Origin: Galaxea fascicularis
Taxonomy: Eukaryota; Cnidaria; Anthozoa; Scleractinia; Euphylliidae
NCBI GenBank assembly: GCA_948470475.1
Contig: OX419340.1
Span: 22,744,067-22,808,066, forward strand
Direction of reading: 5' to 3'
DNA length: 64,000 nt
Positions 10,991-24,000 of the stretch are shown one piece after another. The position numbers and the translations under genes were made by a program. Each line of letters begins with the position of its first letter. Position 1 is the first letter of the stretch. The notes under the pieces are model-generated. The model ran no database searches and was not told where the DNA came from. It saw nothing but the letters and a program-made list of their open reading frames with translations.

Positions 10991-11924
10991 GTATGCCCGA
11001 CAGCTGTCAAATGAAGACGCCATTCCAGTTGCTATTACTACTATTCTGATTACTAGGTACAACTTTTTAAAACATGCCAAGCTGTATCAAAACCAATTTT
11101 AAAATCCTTTCCCTAGGGCTTGCGGAGCAAATTTTCGAGTGGGGGGGGAGGGGGTAATGTGAATGCTAACCCTGGCTAAACACACCTCATGGATGAGACA
11201 GATAATCATGAATACTAAAGTAATGGAATCAAAATACCATACGCTACAGTAACAAAAACACGAAACGCTCCATTTTGTGTGTTCATTTTCCATGCATGAA
11301 AATGTATCTTTTCTTCAATGATTATGATCGAATGGTGGTGTACTGTATGGTCAACTATGACTGCCCTTTGTTAAATACATGTAGACAAATATGTTGCCGT
11401 GACCTTGGTGCGTGACAAGGGTGTACCCACCATGCCATGATTGTGTGAAATTTTCTTATCTCGGTATAATCATGGAGTTCATCATTTTATTAAGTAAAAA
11501 ACACAAAAGCGCTTTGTCACGTTTCCTTTTTCCAGCCATGAAAGACAAAAGTGAAATGGAATGGTGTTATTAAATAATTAGAATATTATTTTCGTTACCT
11601 TGTGGACGGTCTCATCCAGTTTCTCTGCACTAGTGAAGAATGGAGCTTTGCTGCTTGGCCTGCCCTAGTTTACCTTCATGTGTGATGTCCACTTGTACTT
11701 CTCCCTATGCATTGCGTCAATTTCAAGGGCATCTCCAAAATAGACAACTTGTATATGTAAACCGAGGCCGGAAAAAAGTGGTTAAAGCGAATTCCCACAC
11801 GCTGTATGAGCATGCATAAAAAGATTGCCATTTAAGAGCTCACTCAAACCCTTTTACTAGCTATAGAGTTAACATCTCAAGAGTTTGCACTAGTAAGGCT
11901 TAACATATCCTCGGTTCTTGAATG
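10991..11924. other. No gene seen
   Basis: No supported exon. A G-rich run lies near 11138-11153. Confidence 0.45.
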
Positions 11925-14900
11925 ATGTCGTCAAAGCAAGTTCTCATTGAGTGGCATACAGGTGACAGATGGTATGGAGCTCAGCAAAAAAGGCCTAGAA
12001 AGAGTATCCAACCCGATGCGGCATTGGAAGTTGGCTAGAAACTGAAAGTCAAACTTAACAGGCACTTCTATGATGCTGTTGCTGTGGAGTCCTGGCAGCC
12101 TAATTCAAAAACCAAAGGTAGGAATTTTTCTTTTTCGGTCATTCTTTTTATTTGTACACAATGAGCTATTTCATAATTACACCAGGCAATAATTCTTGAT
12201 GGCAAACTTGTTTTTTCTATCTTTAGTCAGTGATACCTAATGGATGGCTCAGTATTTCATAAACCGAATTAAACGAAGGCCGTTTTTGAAGTCCCTCTTA
12301 TCATGATACTTTTTACGTGCTACTACATGTACCGTTCATTTAGTGAACAGTCATTATCATTGAATATTTAGCAATTATAGCCTCTTATCGTTTTATCAGC
12401 TAGTAAAAGACTGTTAACCATACAGAGAAAGGAAGTTTCATTGTATTTATAAATTTCCAACACTCAAAATTATAGTCTGCTCAAAATTTCCAAATTTCGG
12501 CCTCAGCAAACAGTAAATTTTGCCCAGAAGGTTTTGTAATACCTCTTATTATGAAGCTTCACATTCAGCACTTCGGCATAAATAGCCTGCGTGATGGATT
12601 TCCGGCTTTTAAAAATCAGTCTGCATTCGCAGGCTACTCTCTCAGGGCACAGTGAAACGTCATGTGGAACTTTTGTGACATAGGGAATGTGATTCCTGTT
12701 GTTTTCGGAGAGATAATAAAAAGGTAATTTTGGGTACAGGAAAACGTCAGCTACACTATTGTTATAGATCAAGCAACAATGGCTCGCAAATTTGGGTAGA
12801 TTTCATTCACTAAACGTTTCTGCCATTGTGATATTTAGGTAAATAATCCAAAGAGAACAAACTGTTTTAGTTTGCATAAATATCACTTAAGCTTAATACA
12901 GAGCAAGGAACTGAGAAACATTTGCGTAAATTTTTGGATTCTCCTGACTCTCTTCAAAGTCGATTGGGCAGGGAAAAAACTCGCATTGAAATAGCTTCCC
13001 AGAATCTTTCATAGTATGGGGTCTGTCGGGCAATGTGAAATTAAAATAAACGATGGTTTAAAATAGCGCCAAATCTCTTTTCACAAATGATAAAACACGA
13101 TAATTGAAAATTTCTTATTATAAAGGAATCATCCTACTTTAAATAATCTTGAGTTATTACAGAAAAGAAAACACAGGTAGAAGATTCTGACAGCTCCAAT
13201 GATGAGGTACCTCTAACTCAACTTGTAGCCGCTAAGAAACAGCCATCCCCTGAGCATGAGAAAGTGACCACAGAAAAATAATATTACGAGCAGTACATTC
13301 ACCAATGAGATAAAACGTTTGTTCGAAACAAGAGGAACATAGCAGCACAGCAGCCCCCAAAAGAATCAGCCAAAGGCGATAGTGGTGCTCGAAGCATCAA
13401 AAGACGACCGCCAGCCCCAGAGAAACCACCCCGAAAACAGGTAAAAACAGTACACCAGGTTACCTTGAAGGAGCGACCTAAGCTGACTGTATCTTCAGAT
13501 ACTATTCCTGACGATAGTGATGACCCTGGCGCCTGCAGCGAAAATGCAGCCCCAGACAAAACTACACCAAATCAGGCAAGGGCAGTACAGCAGATCAACT
13601 TGACGAAACGACCTTATACACCGATTGCACCTCAAAATTCCATTTCTGACGATAATGATAGCTGTGATGCGGGCAGCGAAAAAAAAGCCTTAGAAAAAAC
13701 AACTTCAAGTCAGGCAAAGACAGCGCAGCTAGGCATCTAGAAGGAAAGACCTAAGCCAATTTTACCTTTAAACCCCTTTCTGACGATGATGATGGGCATG
13801 ACAAACGACCTTATGAGGTGATTGCATCGAAAGAATCCATGCTTCACGATAGCGATAGCAAAGTTGGTGGCGTGCTGGACAACTTGTTTGACCGACCAGA
13901 CATACAACAAATTTCTCAGGTATCTATAGCTTTTGAATGGCTTTACCTATTTCAACACTCGTGGTTTGTGCAACATTTTTAAGTGCTCAGATTGTGCACG
14001 ATCGTTCCATTATTTTCTTCCCACTAGGCCGTAAGACAGTACATGTACTACAAAACAACGAAAGTAATAACCTTTGTTTTATCTGGGCTATTTGCTTACT
14101 ATTTAGAATCAAGAGAACGATAGTTCTAATGCTGAAAATAGCATAGGTCAGTCAATTACACTGGTTTAACTACATTAAATTGTTTCCTTTTCCGGATGTG
14201 AAAAGAACCAAAGATTGGGTGGAAAGCTTGCACGGAAAAATTGATTTGCTAAGCACGGTGATGAACATCATAGAGGCAAGGCTCGATGCCATTGAATCTG
14301 GAATATGTGTAGTTCCATTGTCACTTCAAGCTCAGGCCACTGAAAACTCGTACAGCCACACCATTCAATCATCCGCCACTACCACCAAGTGTGACCATAA
14401 CAACCACAACTCTCACCTCTATGGCTGATGTCACATCCCATTCTCACCAACCCACGTCATCCATGCCAAGCAATGCACAGTCTACTCCAGTCCCAGTCAC
14501 ACCAGTTCAACGTCCCTGCTCCTCGACCAGTATCTCACCAATCGTTTCCAGCCTGCCAAATGAGAAGGCCAATAAACTAAAAACAATTAAACTTAAGGTG
14601 AAATCTAGGCTACAGTTTGTCCGGAAATGTATGGAAGAGCTATTCACAGAGAAAGAGCTTTCCTCCTCCAACATGGCGGGAAATGCATGCAAAGAGAAGC
14701 TAGATGAATGCAAAACTGGAATGGTATACCGTAAGTGCTCTCATCGTAATTGATAGGCCTTATCACAGTTTTCGATGCCATCTTGACGGGTAGGCAAAGC
14801 GGTCAGAAATTACAGTGTTTGTATGGGAATCCGATAGCAAATAACTTCTTCCAAAATTGAATTTTTCACAATTTGTGAATCAAAGCGTTAAAATACTAGG

Positions 14901-15693
14901 TAGAAGATTGCTTTCACCAAGTTTAAAGGATGCAGCTTTCCTATAAGTTGCTGAACTATGGTAATTTTTTTAAATTTTCCATACATTTGTCTGTCAATTT
15001 TTTTCCAGCGAACCGCGTCTAGACGTTTGTCTACCCAGCCAAATTTACAGACAAATGTATGGAAAATTAGAAAAATTAACTGAGTGTCTTCTAGCAAACC
15101 TACATCCTTTAAACTTGGCGAATACAATCTTCTACCTAGTATTTTAATGTTGCAATTCACAAATTGTGTAAAATTCAATTTTGGAAGAAGTTATTTGCCA
15201 ATGGATTCCCATACAAACACTGTAATTTCTGACCGCTTTGCCTACCCGTCAAGATGGTGTTAAAGACTGTGATAAGGCCTATTGCATGACGTCTTTATAG
15301 TTTTCTGAACTAATGCTCACAGGCAAACGTCTAGGGTTAAAAGTTCTGTTTTAGAGCATATTCTGTAGACACAATTATTATTATTATTATTTTTTCTACT
15401 ATTATTTTTATTATTAATTCTGCGCCATTTGAAGTGCAAAATCTCACAGGTATGAACTGAATATGTTTCAGTGTATAATGCACGAAATTTAAAGAAGAGA
15501 CTGAGCTTACAGCTAACAAAAATAATTTTGTCATTACAGGTCGAGTACTTGCCACATTTCCCTTATATTTTAATGAAAAGAAAGAGGAAGTGGAAAATGA
15601 TATTAGAAATACCATGAACTTAAAATGCAGAGAAACGAAGCGTAAGCTTTTGAAACAGATGCCGAAACAGCAGAACTCGAGGGCTGAGACATG
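11925..15693 (+). pseudogene. Decayed BEN-domain gene
   Basis: Exons can be followed on the plus strand. 11925-12117 starts MSSKQVLIEWHTGDRWYG and has a TAG at 12036. The next exon starts at 13163 in matching phase (VEDSDSSNDEVPLTQL) and continues through repetitive acidic/serine text with LKERP-type repeats to about 13740, with stops. About 14180-14400 gives a coiled segment (LHGKIDLLSTVMNIIEARL), and 14391-14730 has a threonine/serine-rich linker followed by RLQFVRKCMEELFTEKEL. The last exon is 15540-15693. The last two exons join in phase 1 to complete a BEN-like domain ending in CRETKRK. BEN domains bind DNA or chromatin. Stops and frame changes upstream mark the copy as degenerate. Confidence 0.55.
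14753..15282. repeat. Foldback (long inverted repeat) element in a BEN-gene intron
   Basis: The left arm begins ATAGGCCTTATCACAG at 14753 and the right arm ends with its inverse at 15282. The arms match over most of their length, including AAAGCGGTCAGAAATTACAG and CCATACATTTGTCTG, leaving a short unmatched centre near 15000-15040. There is no coding capacity. I see no clear target duplication. It lies within the intron that splits the BEN-like domain. Confidence 0.75.
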
Positions 15694-17497
15694 AAGTGAC
15701 GCACTTGGAAAAGGCCACAAAATTAATGTGGAGTATTTTCATCATGGGACAGGAATAATCTACATTTTTTGTCTTTGTCAGCTGAGAGTGTGCTGCATAT
15801 TAAAAATTACTTATTGATTTTTATGTCTGGTTCTTTCTTTGCATCTGATAAACGGGGGTCCTTCTATATAAGTGAACGAAAGCAGAGGTTTCACAGCCAC
15901 GCTGACATGCTAAAACATGCGGTCAGTATGTCATGCATAAGTTAAAGAATTTCCCCGATACATAAATTAAAGACACTAACTAAGCAGTTGCTCCATTAAT
16001 GTCGTTATTTTTTGTTTTGCGATCCTGCACATCAATAAACCCAAATTTCAAGCCATTTAAAACAGCAAGTAAATGATAGTTTTAACAGCTTGTTACTACT
16101 TTTTTGGTTAATGTTAAAGAAACTGTCAATCATTTACTTGCAACTTGGTCCTCCTGCTCTACAAAAGACAAACATAATTAAAAAGTTAGTTCAGTGACAG
16201 TATATTAAATAAGTGAAGGATCTTGAGTTTTTTTACGTTGTACGTGACTTGGCAAATTTGTTCACGTACACGCCGAGTGATGCTTATGTAAACATGTATC
16301 TGGAATTTGCATGTTGATACCATGAGATTCATACGAAGCCAGAATGCAGAATTATTACCGGTCGGTTCCACAAGCCATGAAAACAAGATTCCTCTTTCTT
16401 TTTGTGCGTGAAGGGAAAGCAATCAAAATATATTATGTATGTTGTGAACATTTTGATGTAATTTATATTGATTTATTTTTGTGTTCCAAATATGGTGATC
16501 ACGTGATTTGTTTCACCATCGAGTAAGTCGGCCTGTAAAAAACAAGCATCAATCGATTCGACTAGTAAACATGTACAGTTGTGTTTATTAAAATGTACAA
16601 CAAGTCTGGGTGTATCAGATTTCAGTTCAAAAAGATTATTACACTAACTGTATTATAAAGAATCTTAACCATATTGTAGAGTTTACACGAGTTGATAAAA
16701 GTTCAGAGGTACGGTTTTGAAAAAGAAATTTTTTATTTTCTCCATGCTTTCTTTCAGTTCTTCTTTGCAAATGCAACGTAAAAAATGAATGTTATTTTTG
16801 TAAAAAATAGGTTCATTCCGCCAAGTTGTAGTTGAAAATTCCTATCAAGGAACTGTTGTAAACAAAACTCAGTTTGACCTTTGGCCATCAATAGGTTATT
16901 AATTTTTCAAACGATGTCGTAACAAAGTATTTTTGAATACAGTTGAATATTCGTACCGTGAAAGTAAAACTGTCCCCATAATATATTTAACAGACAAAAT
17001 AAAACATATGTCTCGACAGCAACTATAGAGAGAACTCCAGAATTCGCAAAATTTCGCAACGTAAGAATGCGTATAACACCGGGAGAAAAATTTATACAAA
17101 CACCTAACTCAGCTCAAAAGAAATTGTCACATTCATTGACAATTTTTCTGGAAAGTTTATAATTTATAGAGGAAGGTTTTATGGGAAATAATGGCTTGGT
17201 GAACTTGATAATTACGTCAATACCCAGGCGTCAATAACCAAGCCAGCACTGAGAAATGAAAACATTTGTCATCCATTCCAGTGCAAAAGAAAAACATTAA
17301 TGATGAATAATTTTTGTGCCCCTTTTTGGACTCGTTTTTTATTAACATTGTTACGTTATACTCATTTCTCAGCGTTAAATTTTCGCGGCGTGTATTTTTC
17401 AGTGTGGAGTTTTCACTCCACGACTTATTCATGGCGTGATTGATTTCACAGTGACATGAGCTACTTTCGCGCCGTGTTCTCGCCACTTAAAATGAAT
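15694..17497. other. No gene seen
   Basis: AT-rich DNA. The part 17215-17497 resembles the dispersed repeat near 4190-4420 (shared CACGCC(A/G)TGA text). I see no exon. Confidence 0.4.
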
Positions 17498-17594
17498 GAG
17501 CTCCAGTCGTGGTACTGTCACACTGTCACAGTCTTCAAGGGAGCAACTCTTGCCTTGCCCAGAAGGATGCTACAGGCGACATTACCAAGAGCAT
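17498..17594 (-). pseudogene. Older BEL/Pao element (BEL-2): RNase H remnant left of the insertion
   Basis: On the minus strand this encodes ILLGKARVAPLKTVTV followed, after a break, by PRLEL, the hallmark of the BEL/Pao RNase H region. It continues directly the text that ends at 25974 on the far side of the inserted BEL-1. An 8-bp tandem duplication (ACTGTCAC twice, 17514-17529) shifts the frame. The element is cut off at about 17498, so the rest of RNase H, the integrase and its 3' LTR are missing. Confidence 0.75.
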
Positions 17595-17995
17595 TGTTGG
17601 GTTTGCACAAATAATTCGACGCGGTTGGGTTGTTAACACTCTTTTCTCATGTATTTCTGCATTCACTTGTTTACAGCATCATGGCGAGCGATTTCACAAC
17701 ATTGTCACTACCGGTGAAAACTAAAGAAAAATAAAGTACAATACAAATAAACTTAAAGAAAAGGCGAAAGACAAACTAAAGGTGCAAGAAACTTACATTT
17801 TGTGCGGATTTAAGCGACAACTTGTTTATATACTGCGAAGATTCTCAACACACATTCAAGCACGTGCTTCGCTGAAATTTCACTAAGATCACATGATCAA
17901 AACAATCTCTACCTTATGTTACGGTCACGAAGTGTGAAATAAAATAAGACGTAAAACAAAGTCAAGTCCAAGTTTGTTCATTTTGAAACTAAACA
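17595..17995 (-). repeat. BEL-1 3' LTR
   Basis: A 401-bp repeat that on the minus strand starts TGTTTAG and ends CCCAACA (TG...CA ends). It is flanked on the outside by the target AGCAT at 17590-17594, which recurs at 25969-25973. By eye it differs from the other LTR by about four substitutions and one 4-bp indel, apart from the transposon inserted there. A purine-rich stretch (AAGGCGGGCGGAA) adjoins it on the internal side, as a polypurine tract would. Confidence 0.9.
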
Positions 17996-18050
17996 TTCCG
18001 CCCGCCTTGGGATGATCCGACTTAGGACGCCCAACGTCCCTAGTTCACAA

Positions 18051-20495
18051 TTAGGTTTTAGCACTTTCAAGGTCATTCTCCAGGAGGCACAGCTTCTGGA
18101 TCGGCCGAATATAGACAGAGTCTTTAGTCTTGACCTTAGCCGTCCGCACCATCCCGTCAGAACCAGGGTAGACCTCAAGAACTCGGCCAAGACTCCAATG
18201 CCCTCTAGGTACACTGTCATCCATCAACAAGACCAAGGCGTTTGGCTTCAGGTTAGGTAGGGCTCTGAGCCACTTCCCTCGAACTTGCAGTGTCGGCAAA
18301 TATTCGCGCAACCACCTCCTCCAAAACAGGTCGGCAAGGAATTGAACTTTCTTCCATTTCCTTCTGTACTGGTCCGCCGGTTGGAACACACCTGGAGGAA
18401 GGCAGATTGTTTTCCTTTGCATCAGGAAGTGCGCGGGCGTGAGTGGCTGGAGGTCATTCGGGTCATCAGAGTTGGCTGTCAGAGCCCGACCATTTAGTAC
18501 TCGCTCAACTTCCATCAGAAGGGTTTGGAGGACCGGCTCAGAAACCATTTGGGTTCCAAGGATTGCCTTCAGGACGGTCTTAGCACTGCACACAAGATGT
18601 TCCCAAATTCCTGACATGCTAGAGGCAGTTGGCGGCTGGAAAATCCACTTGCAGCCACGCTGAAGTAGCTCACGGTCAATTTTCTGGTGATCCCACTGCT
18701 TGATCTCTTCTCTCAATTCCCGCTCCGCTCCTACAAAGTTGGATCCTCTATCACATCTTAATTCTGAAACTTCTCCATGGCGATTGATGAATCTCCTTAG
18801 GCACATTATGAAATCATCTGTGTTCATTGACTGGACTAATTCGAGGTGAACAGCACAAGTATTCAAACATGTGAACAGACAACACCAGCGCTTTGCTGTA
18901 CCTCTGCCGTGCTTCACTTGGAGGGGACCAAACAGGTCCATGCCCGAGTACGAGAACGGAGGCTGGTAAGCCATCATGCGGCTTCTTGGAAGGGGTGCCA
19001 TTTGCTGAACTATTTGTCTGGCATTCAACCTTTTACAACGAAGGCATCGCCCTAGGATGGAACGGACAAGAACTCTAATCTGAGGGATCCACAGCTTCTC
19101 ACGCGCCCTTGATATGAGGTGCTCGCGCCCCAAGTGGCCAATTGACTCGTGAACATGGTGAACAGTCACTGCTGTTATGGGATGATCTCTCGGTAGAATT
19201 GCTTGGTTCCTAGCAGCATCAGCAACGGGTGGATTTACTATGCGGCCTTTAACTCTCAGAACACCATGGTCATCAAGCATTGGGTCCAGGGCAACTATAC
19301 TGCTGGACGGCCTCACTGCACCTTTGGCCTTTAGGTCTTTAATTTCTTGAGGATAGGCAGAAAGTTGAACGATTCTCGTGATGGCTATATTAGCTGCATC
19401 ATAATCTTCGAGGGTCAGGTGGCCCTTCTGGGCAGACTTCTGATTGCGAAGAAAATGGATGAAGCGGATCAGCCAAGCAACCCGACGTCTTAGCCGGTTC
19501 CAATCAGAACAACTGTTCAATATGCGATCCATGACATCTTTGGCAGTCACGCTCAGCGGGCTCAATGCAGAGGAGTCTGTCTGTTGAGCGACAGAATGGA
19601 TGCTTACATCAACATGATTGGCGTGTGCTTCTTTCTTCAATTCTAAAGCTTCATCCGGGACTACCTTACAGTCTGCAGTGGGCCAGAGAGATTCTGGCTG
19701 CCAGAGAAATTCTGGTCCTCGTAACCAGCATTGGTTAGATTTCAGATCTGAAGGGTTCAAGCCACGGGAGACATCATCGGCTGGGTTTAAGGCACCTGGT
19801 ACATGATTCCAGTCATCAGGATGTGAGTTTTCTCTAATTTCTTCCACGCGATTGGCGACATAGGTTTGGAATCGGCGCTTCTCATTCTTCAGGTAGTGAA
19901 GGACTATTTCGCTATCTGTCCAGTACTTAGTTTGCTGTATGGGCAGATCCAGCTCTTTTCTCAACATCTTGTTTAGGCGCGTGGCTAGGACAGCTGCCTG
20001 CAATTCAAGCCTTGGGATGCTAGTGAACTTGATGGGAGCATTTCTTGCCTTTCCCATGACGAACGAGCAATGGATGGAGTCATCTGGATCTACAATCCTC
20101 AGGTATGCCGAGGCGCCATATCCAATCTCGGAGGCATCTGAGAAGACATGTAACTGAAGTCTGCATTTCTTCGGGTCCACTCCAGGAGGGAAGTAGTAGC
20201 GTGGGATACGGAGCTCGGACAAGGAGGGCAGCTGTGTGATCCAAGATCTCCATCTCTTTAGGAAGTGTTCTTTCAATGGCTCGTCCCAGTCTAGCTTCGC
20301 CTTCCACATGTCCTGTAGAAGAGCTCTTGCTGTGAGTGCTACGGGCGCAGCAAATCCGAGTGGATCGTATAATGAACAGACAGCGGACAGGATTCCACGC
20401 TTCGTCTCAGGATGGTTCAGGTTCTTGATCTCGAACCCCAGTTCATCAGTCTCGACAAACCAACGAACGCCTAGTGCCCTCCACCGGTAATTCAT
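18051..20495 (-). pseudogene. BEL-1 pol: end of reverse transcriptase, RNase H and integrase
   Basis: An open frame of 814 codons. It begins in the RT thumb/connection, followed by RNase H with LQLHVFSDASEIGYGAS, a glutamate in SIPRLELQAAV and an aspartate in YWTDSEIV. Next comes the integrase zinc-binding module (HHVHESIGHLGREH ... CLRCKR), then the catalytic triad context: D in GMDLFGP, D in LRCDRGSNFVGA and E in GIWEHLV. These are diagnostic of BEL/Pao retrotransposons. Integrase catalytic residues look intact, but the frame is detached from upstream RT by a frameshift near 20460, so the polyprotein is not expressed as one piece. Confidence 0.9.
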
Positions 20496-20976
20496 CTAGC
20501 CTTAGGTCCAGGTTTGGTGTAGCTCTTCTTTGAACAGGAATCGAGGACAAAACTTCTTTGCTGTTAGACATGAACTTTGTTAGGCAAAAGCCACCATGAT
20601 CTAGCATTTCGGCGAGGTCTGTTGCCATTCTGGTTGCTAAGGTGTTGCTGCTAAAGGACGGTAGCGCGTCATTGACATAAAAGTTCTTCTCAACAATTGC
20701 TGCAACTCCTGGACCAAATTTCTTTGCGTTATCAGTGGCAGTTCTCCTCAGGACAGAGTTGGCAACACATGGGGATGAAGTGGCCCCGAAGATGTGTACC
20801 TCCATAACATAAACATCGGGATGCTGACTGTAGTCATTAGTCCACCATAGGAAACGCAGAGCATCTTGATCTTCTTTGCGAACGCGCACCTGATGGAACA
20901 TTGCCTCCACATCGGCAGCTAGGCCAACCTTCCCTTGGCGAAAGCATAGCAGAACTCCAACGAGGCTATTGGTCAT
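20446..20976 (-). pseudogene. BEL-1 pol: reverse transcriptase palm
   Basis: A 176-codon open frame with RT motifs GLAADVEAMFHQV (residues about 18-30, containing the first catalytic Asp) and NFYVNDALPS (residues 98-107), where the family normally has YVDD. The change of the first Asp of that pair to Asn should abolish catalysis. The segment is separated from the upstream gag-protease frame by a TAG near 21020 and from the downstream frame by a frameshift where the two frames overlap at 20446-20495. Confidence 0.9.
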
Positions 20977-21021
20977 GTCTGGGCCTTGGAGAAGACTTTT
21001 GTTAAGTGATGTGCCTTCATA

Positions 21022-24000
21022 CTATGCTGCCGCATCAAAGACTATGCGAAGTTTCCCAGGTTTGTTCGGGTTCATCACTGGATGATGGGGTAAATACCAG
21101 GTGTGTGAGCTCTCTTTAGCTGCTTCTTTGGGAGTAAGCTTGCGGGCATATCCCTTTGATATGTATTCAGTCATAACTGCTCTGTACTTTGCAGCCATTT
21201 CCTCATTTCCTGGTTTTGTTAGCCGGCGCCTTAGCAGTTCGACTCGTTTCTCGGCCAGAGTACGGTTGTTTGGTAGTTGTGGCTGATCATCTTTCCCCAA
21301 GAGACCGACTTCATAATGGCCATCTACGATTCTTGTTGTGTCCTCAAGGATTTTTAAGGCTCGCTTGCCCTCGATTGACAGAGGTTTATCATCTGACTTT
21401 GAGGCTCCGTAATCCTCAATTTTCCAGAAGCGTTCCATCTGGTCTTCCATGCCCACTGAAAGGAAGTTGACTGATGTTTTCCCTTTGTCGCTGCAAGTTA
21501 AAGGCCCTGCAATACTCCAGCCAAGCGGAAACCGATAACCAAAGGGACCGTTGTTGTCTGGTGGAACCCTGACTTCCTCTTGCAAATGGGCAGCAGGTAC
21601 ATTGCTTCCTATGATTATGGATATTCGCTTAATGTCAACTTCTGGGAAAGTCAGGTCTTGAAGGTGTGGATACTCCGAAATGTCAACAGAATCTGGCAAA
21701 ATCTGCCCTGACTGATTGAGATCTGGGAGTACGTAGGCTTCGTTGACTTCAATATCTCTACCGCATCCATCCACAGGACCGAAGGTGAACGACACCCGTT
21801 CACTTTCTATTGATTCCTCACTTTTCCTGATAGTCTTGATGCCAATTCGTTGCAAAGTTCCTTCCAGATTAAGCTGATCCGCAAGCCGACGATCAATAAG
21901 AGTGTCAGTACAGCCATTGTCTAGAAACCCGTACGTAGAGAGGGAATTGCCGTCCTCAGCCGTGATAGTCACAGGAACCACATTTAACAGGACTCGACCT
22001 TGCGGGGCAAAAACTTCTGTCGTGCTCACTGAGGCCTGATGGATGTTGGTGGTTTGTGGTGCTGCACCAGAGCCCATGCTTTGTTGCTGTGGAGGTACCG
22101 TGGCAGAATGGGAATTTGCTTGGTTGTGATTACCGCTTACGCCATTATTGGTTCTCGGCCGGAAACGACGTCCATTGCTGTTTTCCTTGTGTAAAAGTGT
22201 CAGATGATGCCCAGGACACTTGGAGCAGGCTGGAGGATCCGGACAAGTAGTGCCACTATGGGTTGGATTGTGACAACCACAGTTAAAGCAGAACCCGCAG
22301 GAGGCTGCGTACTGTCGCCTTACTGCTACACGATCGCACTGCTTGATGATTGGGCAATCCTGCAGACGATGGGGGGCTGATTTGCAGATTGAACATCTGA
22401 TGTGATTTCCCGGCTCTGGGGGCCGTTCAGATTTTGCAGGTGGTACTGTGGAGTCCCTGGGAGGTTCTAGTGGCCTTTCAATTTTAGTTGATGAAATAGT
22501 GGAGTCCCTGGGAGGTGGTGGTTTCTTAATCCTGTATGAATTCCGGGTATCCTTGTCTTTACTATTCTCCCTCCTTTGCCTCTGTGACCCAAAGATTGGG
22601 TCGTTTCTTATCGACGCTTGTCTCATAACAAATTTCGCGATATCCTGTAAGCGAGCGGACCTGCCACGATTCACGATCTCATAATTTTCAGTTTGCCACT
22701 TTGCAACAAGGTCGTTCGGAAGTCTGCTTACAATTCTCCTCAGGTTGGTAGCCACACTAGCCTCATGCTCAACATCACCTTTCAGGATCTTTGTCGCTGC
22801 ATTCAGCTTCTTGGCAAAGTTCAGTAGACTCACATTGTCCCCTGGGGCAAGCTTGGGACCAGATACCAAACCGTCAATGCAAGCTTGTGAAACTTGGATG
22901 GGTTTACCAAAACGATCCTCTAGAGTCTTCATGAGGTCTTTGTAAGAGCAGCCTCTGTTTCGTTCAATGACTTCCAGAGCTTCGCCTTTCAGAAACTTTG
23001 GCAGGTACTCGATTCGCTGCGTGTTGGTTAGAAGTTCACTCTCAAGATGAGTGCAGGTCTGCTCTCGAAAGAAAGGGAAGTCGGCTGGATTCCCATTAAA
23101 CTGTGTAGGCGTAATGCCGTTTAGCAGTTGAACCTTCCACATGGCAGCAACGTGGTCCTTTGGGGTGGTCTCCTCTCTTCTGGTGTCTGGATCAGGCTTT
23201 GTCCTGGACCGAAATGAACCTTGAGGCGAGTGTTGTATGGGTGTACAATCGGGGACATGCGGCACCTCCCCTTTAGTCTCTTCTATAGTGGAGTAGCTGG
23301 GCAAGTGAACCGACTTGGAGGATGTTGGTGTTTTATCAGAGGGGGTAGAGTGATCTACAGGTGAGATTCCCAAGGTTTCCTCGGTCTTACGTGGGACTGA
23401 CTTAGGAGGCTCTTGCTTTTCTGACTCGGGACCTTTGGGTGGACCCTTGCAGCTGTTGAGGTGTGTTTTCTCAGTTTCTTCATCGTAGTCCCTTTCAATC
23501 TTCCAGTCCAGTTCGGCTAAAGCAGCCTGGTCCTCCAATCGCCTCAATTCCATTCGAACCTTTTGCCTGGCCAGCTCAGCATCCTCTTCAGCTCTTCGTT
23601 TTGCTAGCTCCACTTTCTTCTTGGCCAGAAGCGCGGCTCTTAGCTTCTCTTTCTTACGAGATGATGCCTTAGAGGACACAGAACTGCCTTGTGACTTCTC
23701 ACTTTTGAGGGAAATTTCATCGTCATGTTTGGGGGCTTCGTGATCCATTCGCATTCGCTCTTCCTGCTCAAATAAGCTTATAATTGTCTCCCTTAGGGAT
23801 CTGAACCTTTCCTCAACCTCTTGCAGACGTTTCCTCTGATTTATGCATGGAAGATACCTTGAATGGATTTCCTCAAAGGATTTCCAAGCACGAGTAACAC
23901 TTTCTACCATTTGACGAGCAGATAGGGCGTCCCAATTAGTGTAGAGACATGTACGCAATTGCTGAGTTTCAGTTGTAACATAGTCAGCGATTTTTCTCCA

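Noticed and set aside
18846..19055. Short plus-strand frames within BEL-1
   Set aside because: They are antisense shadows of the pol and gag frames.
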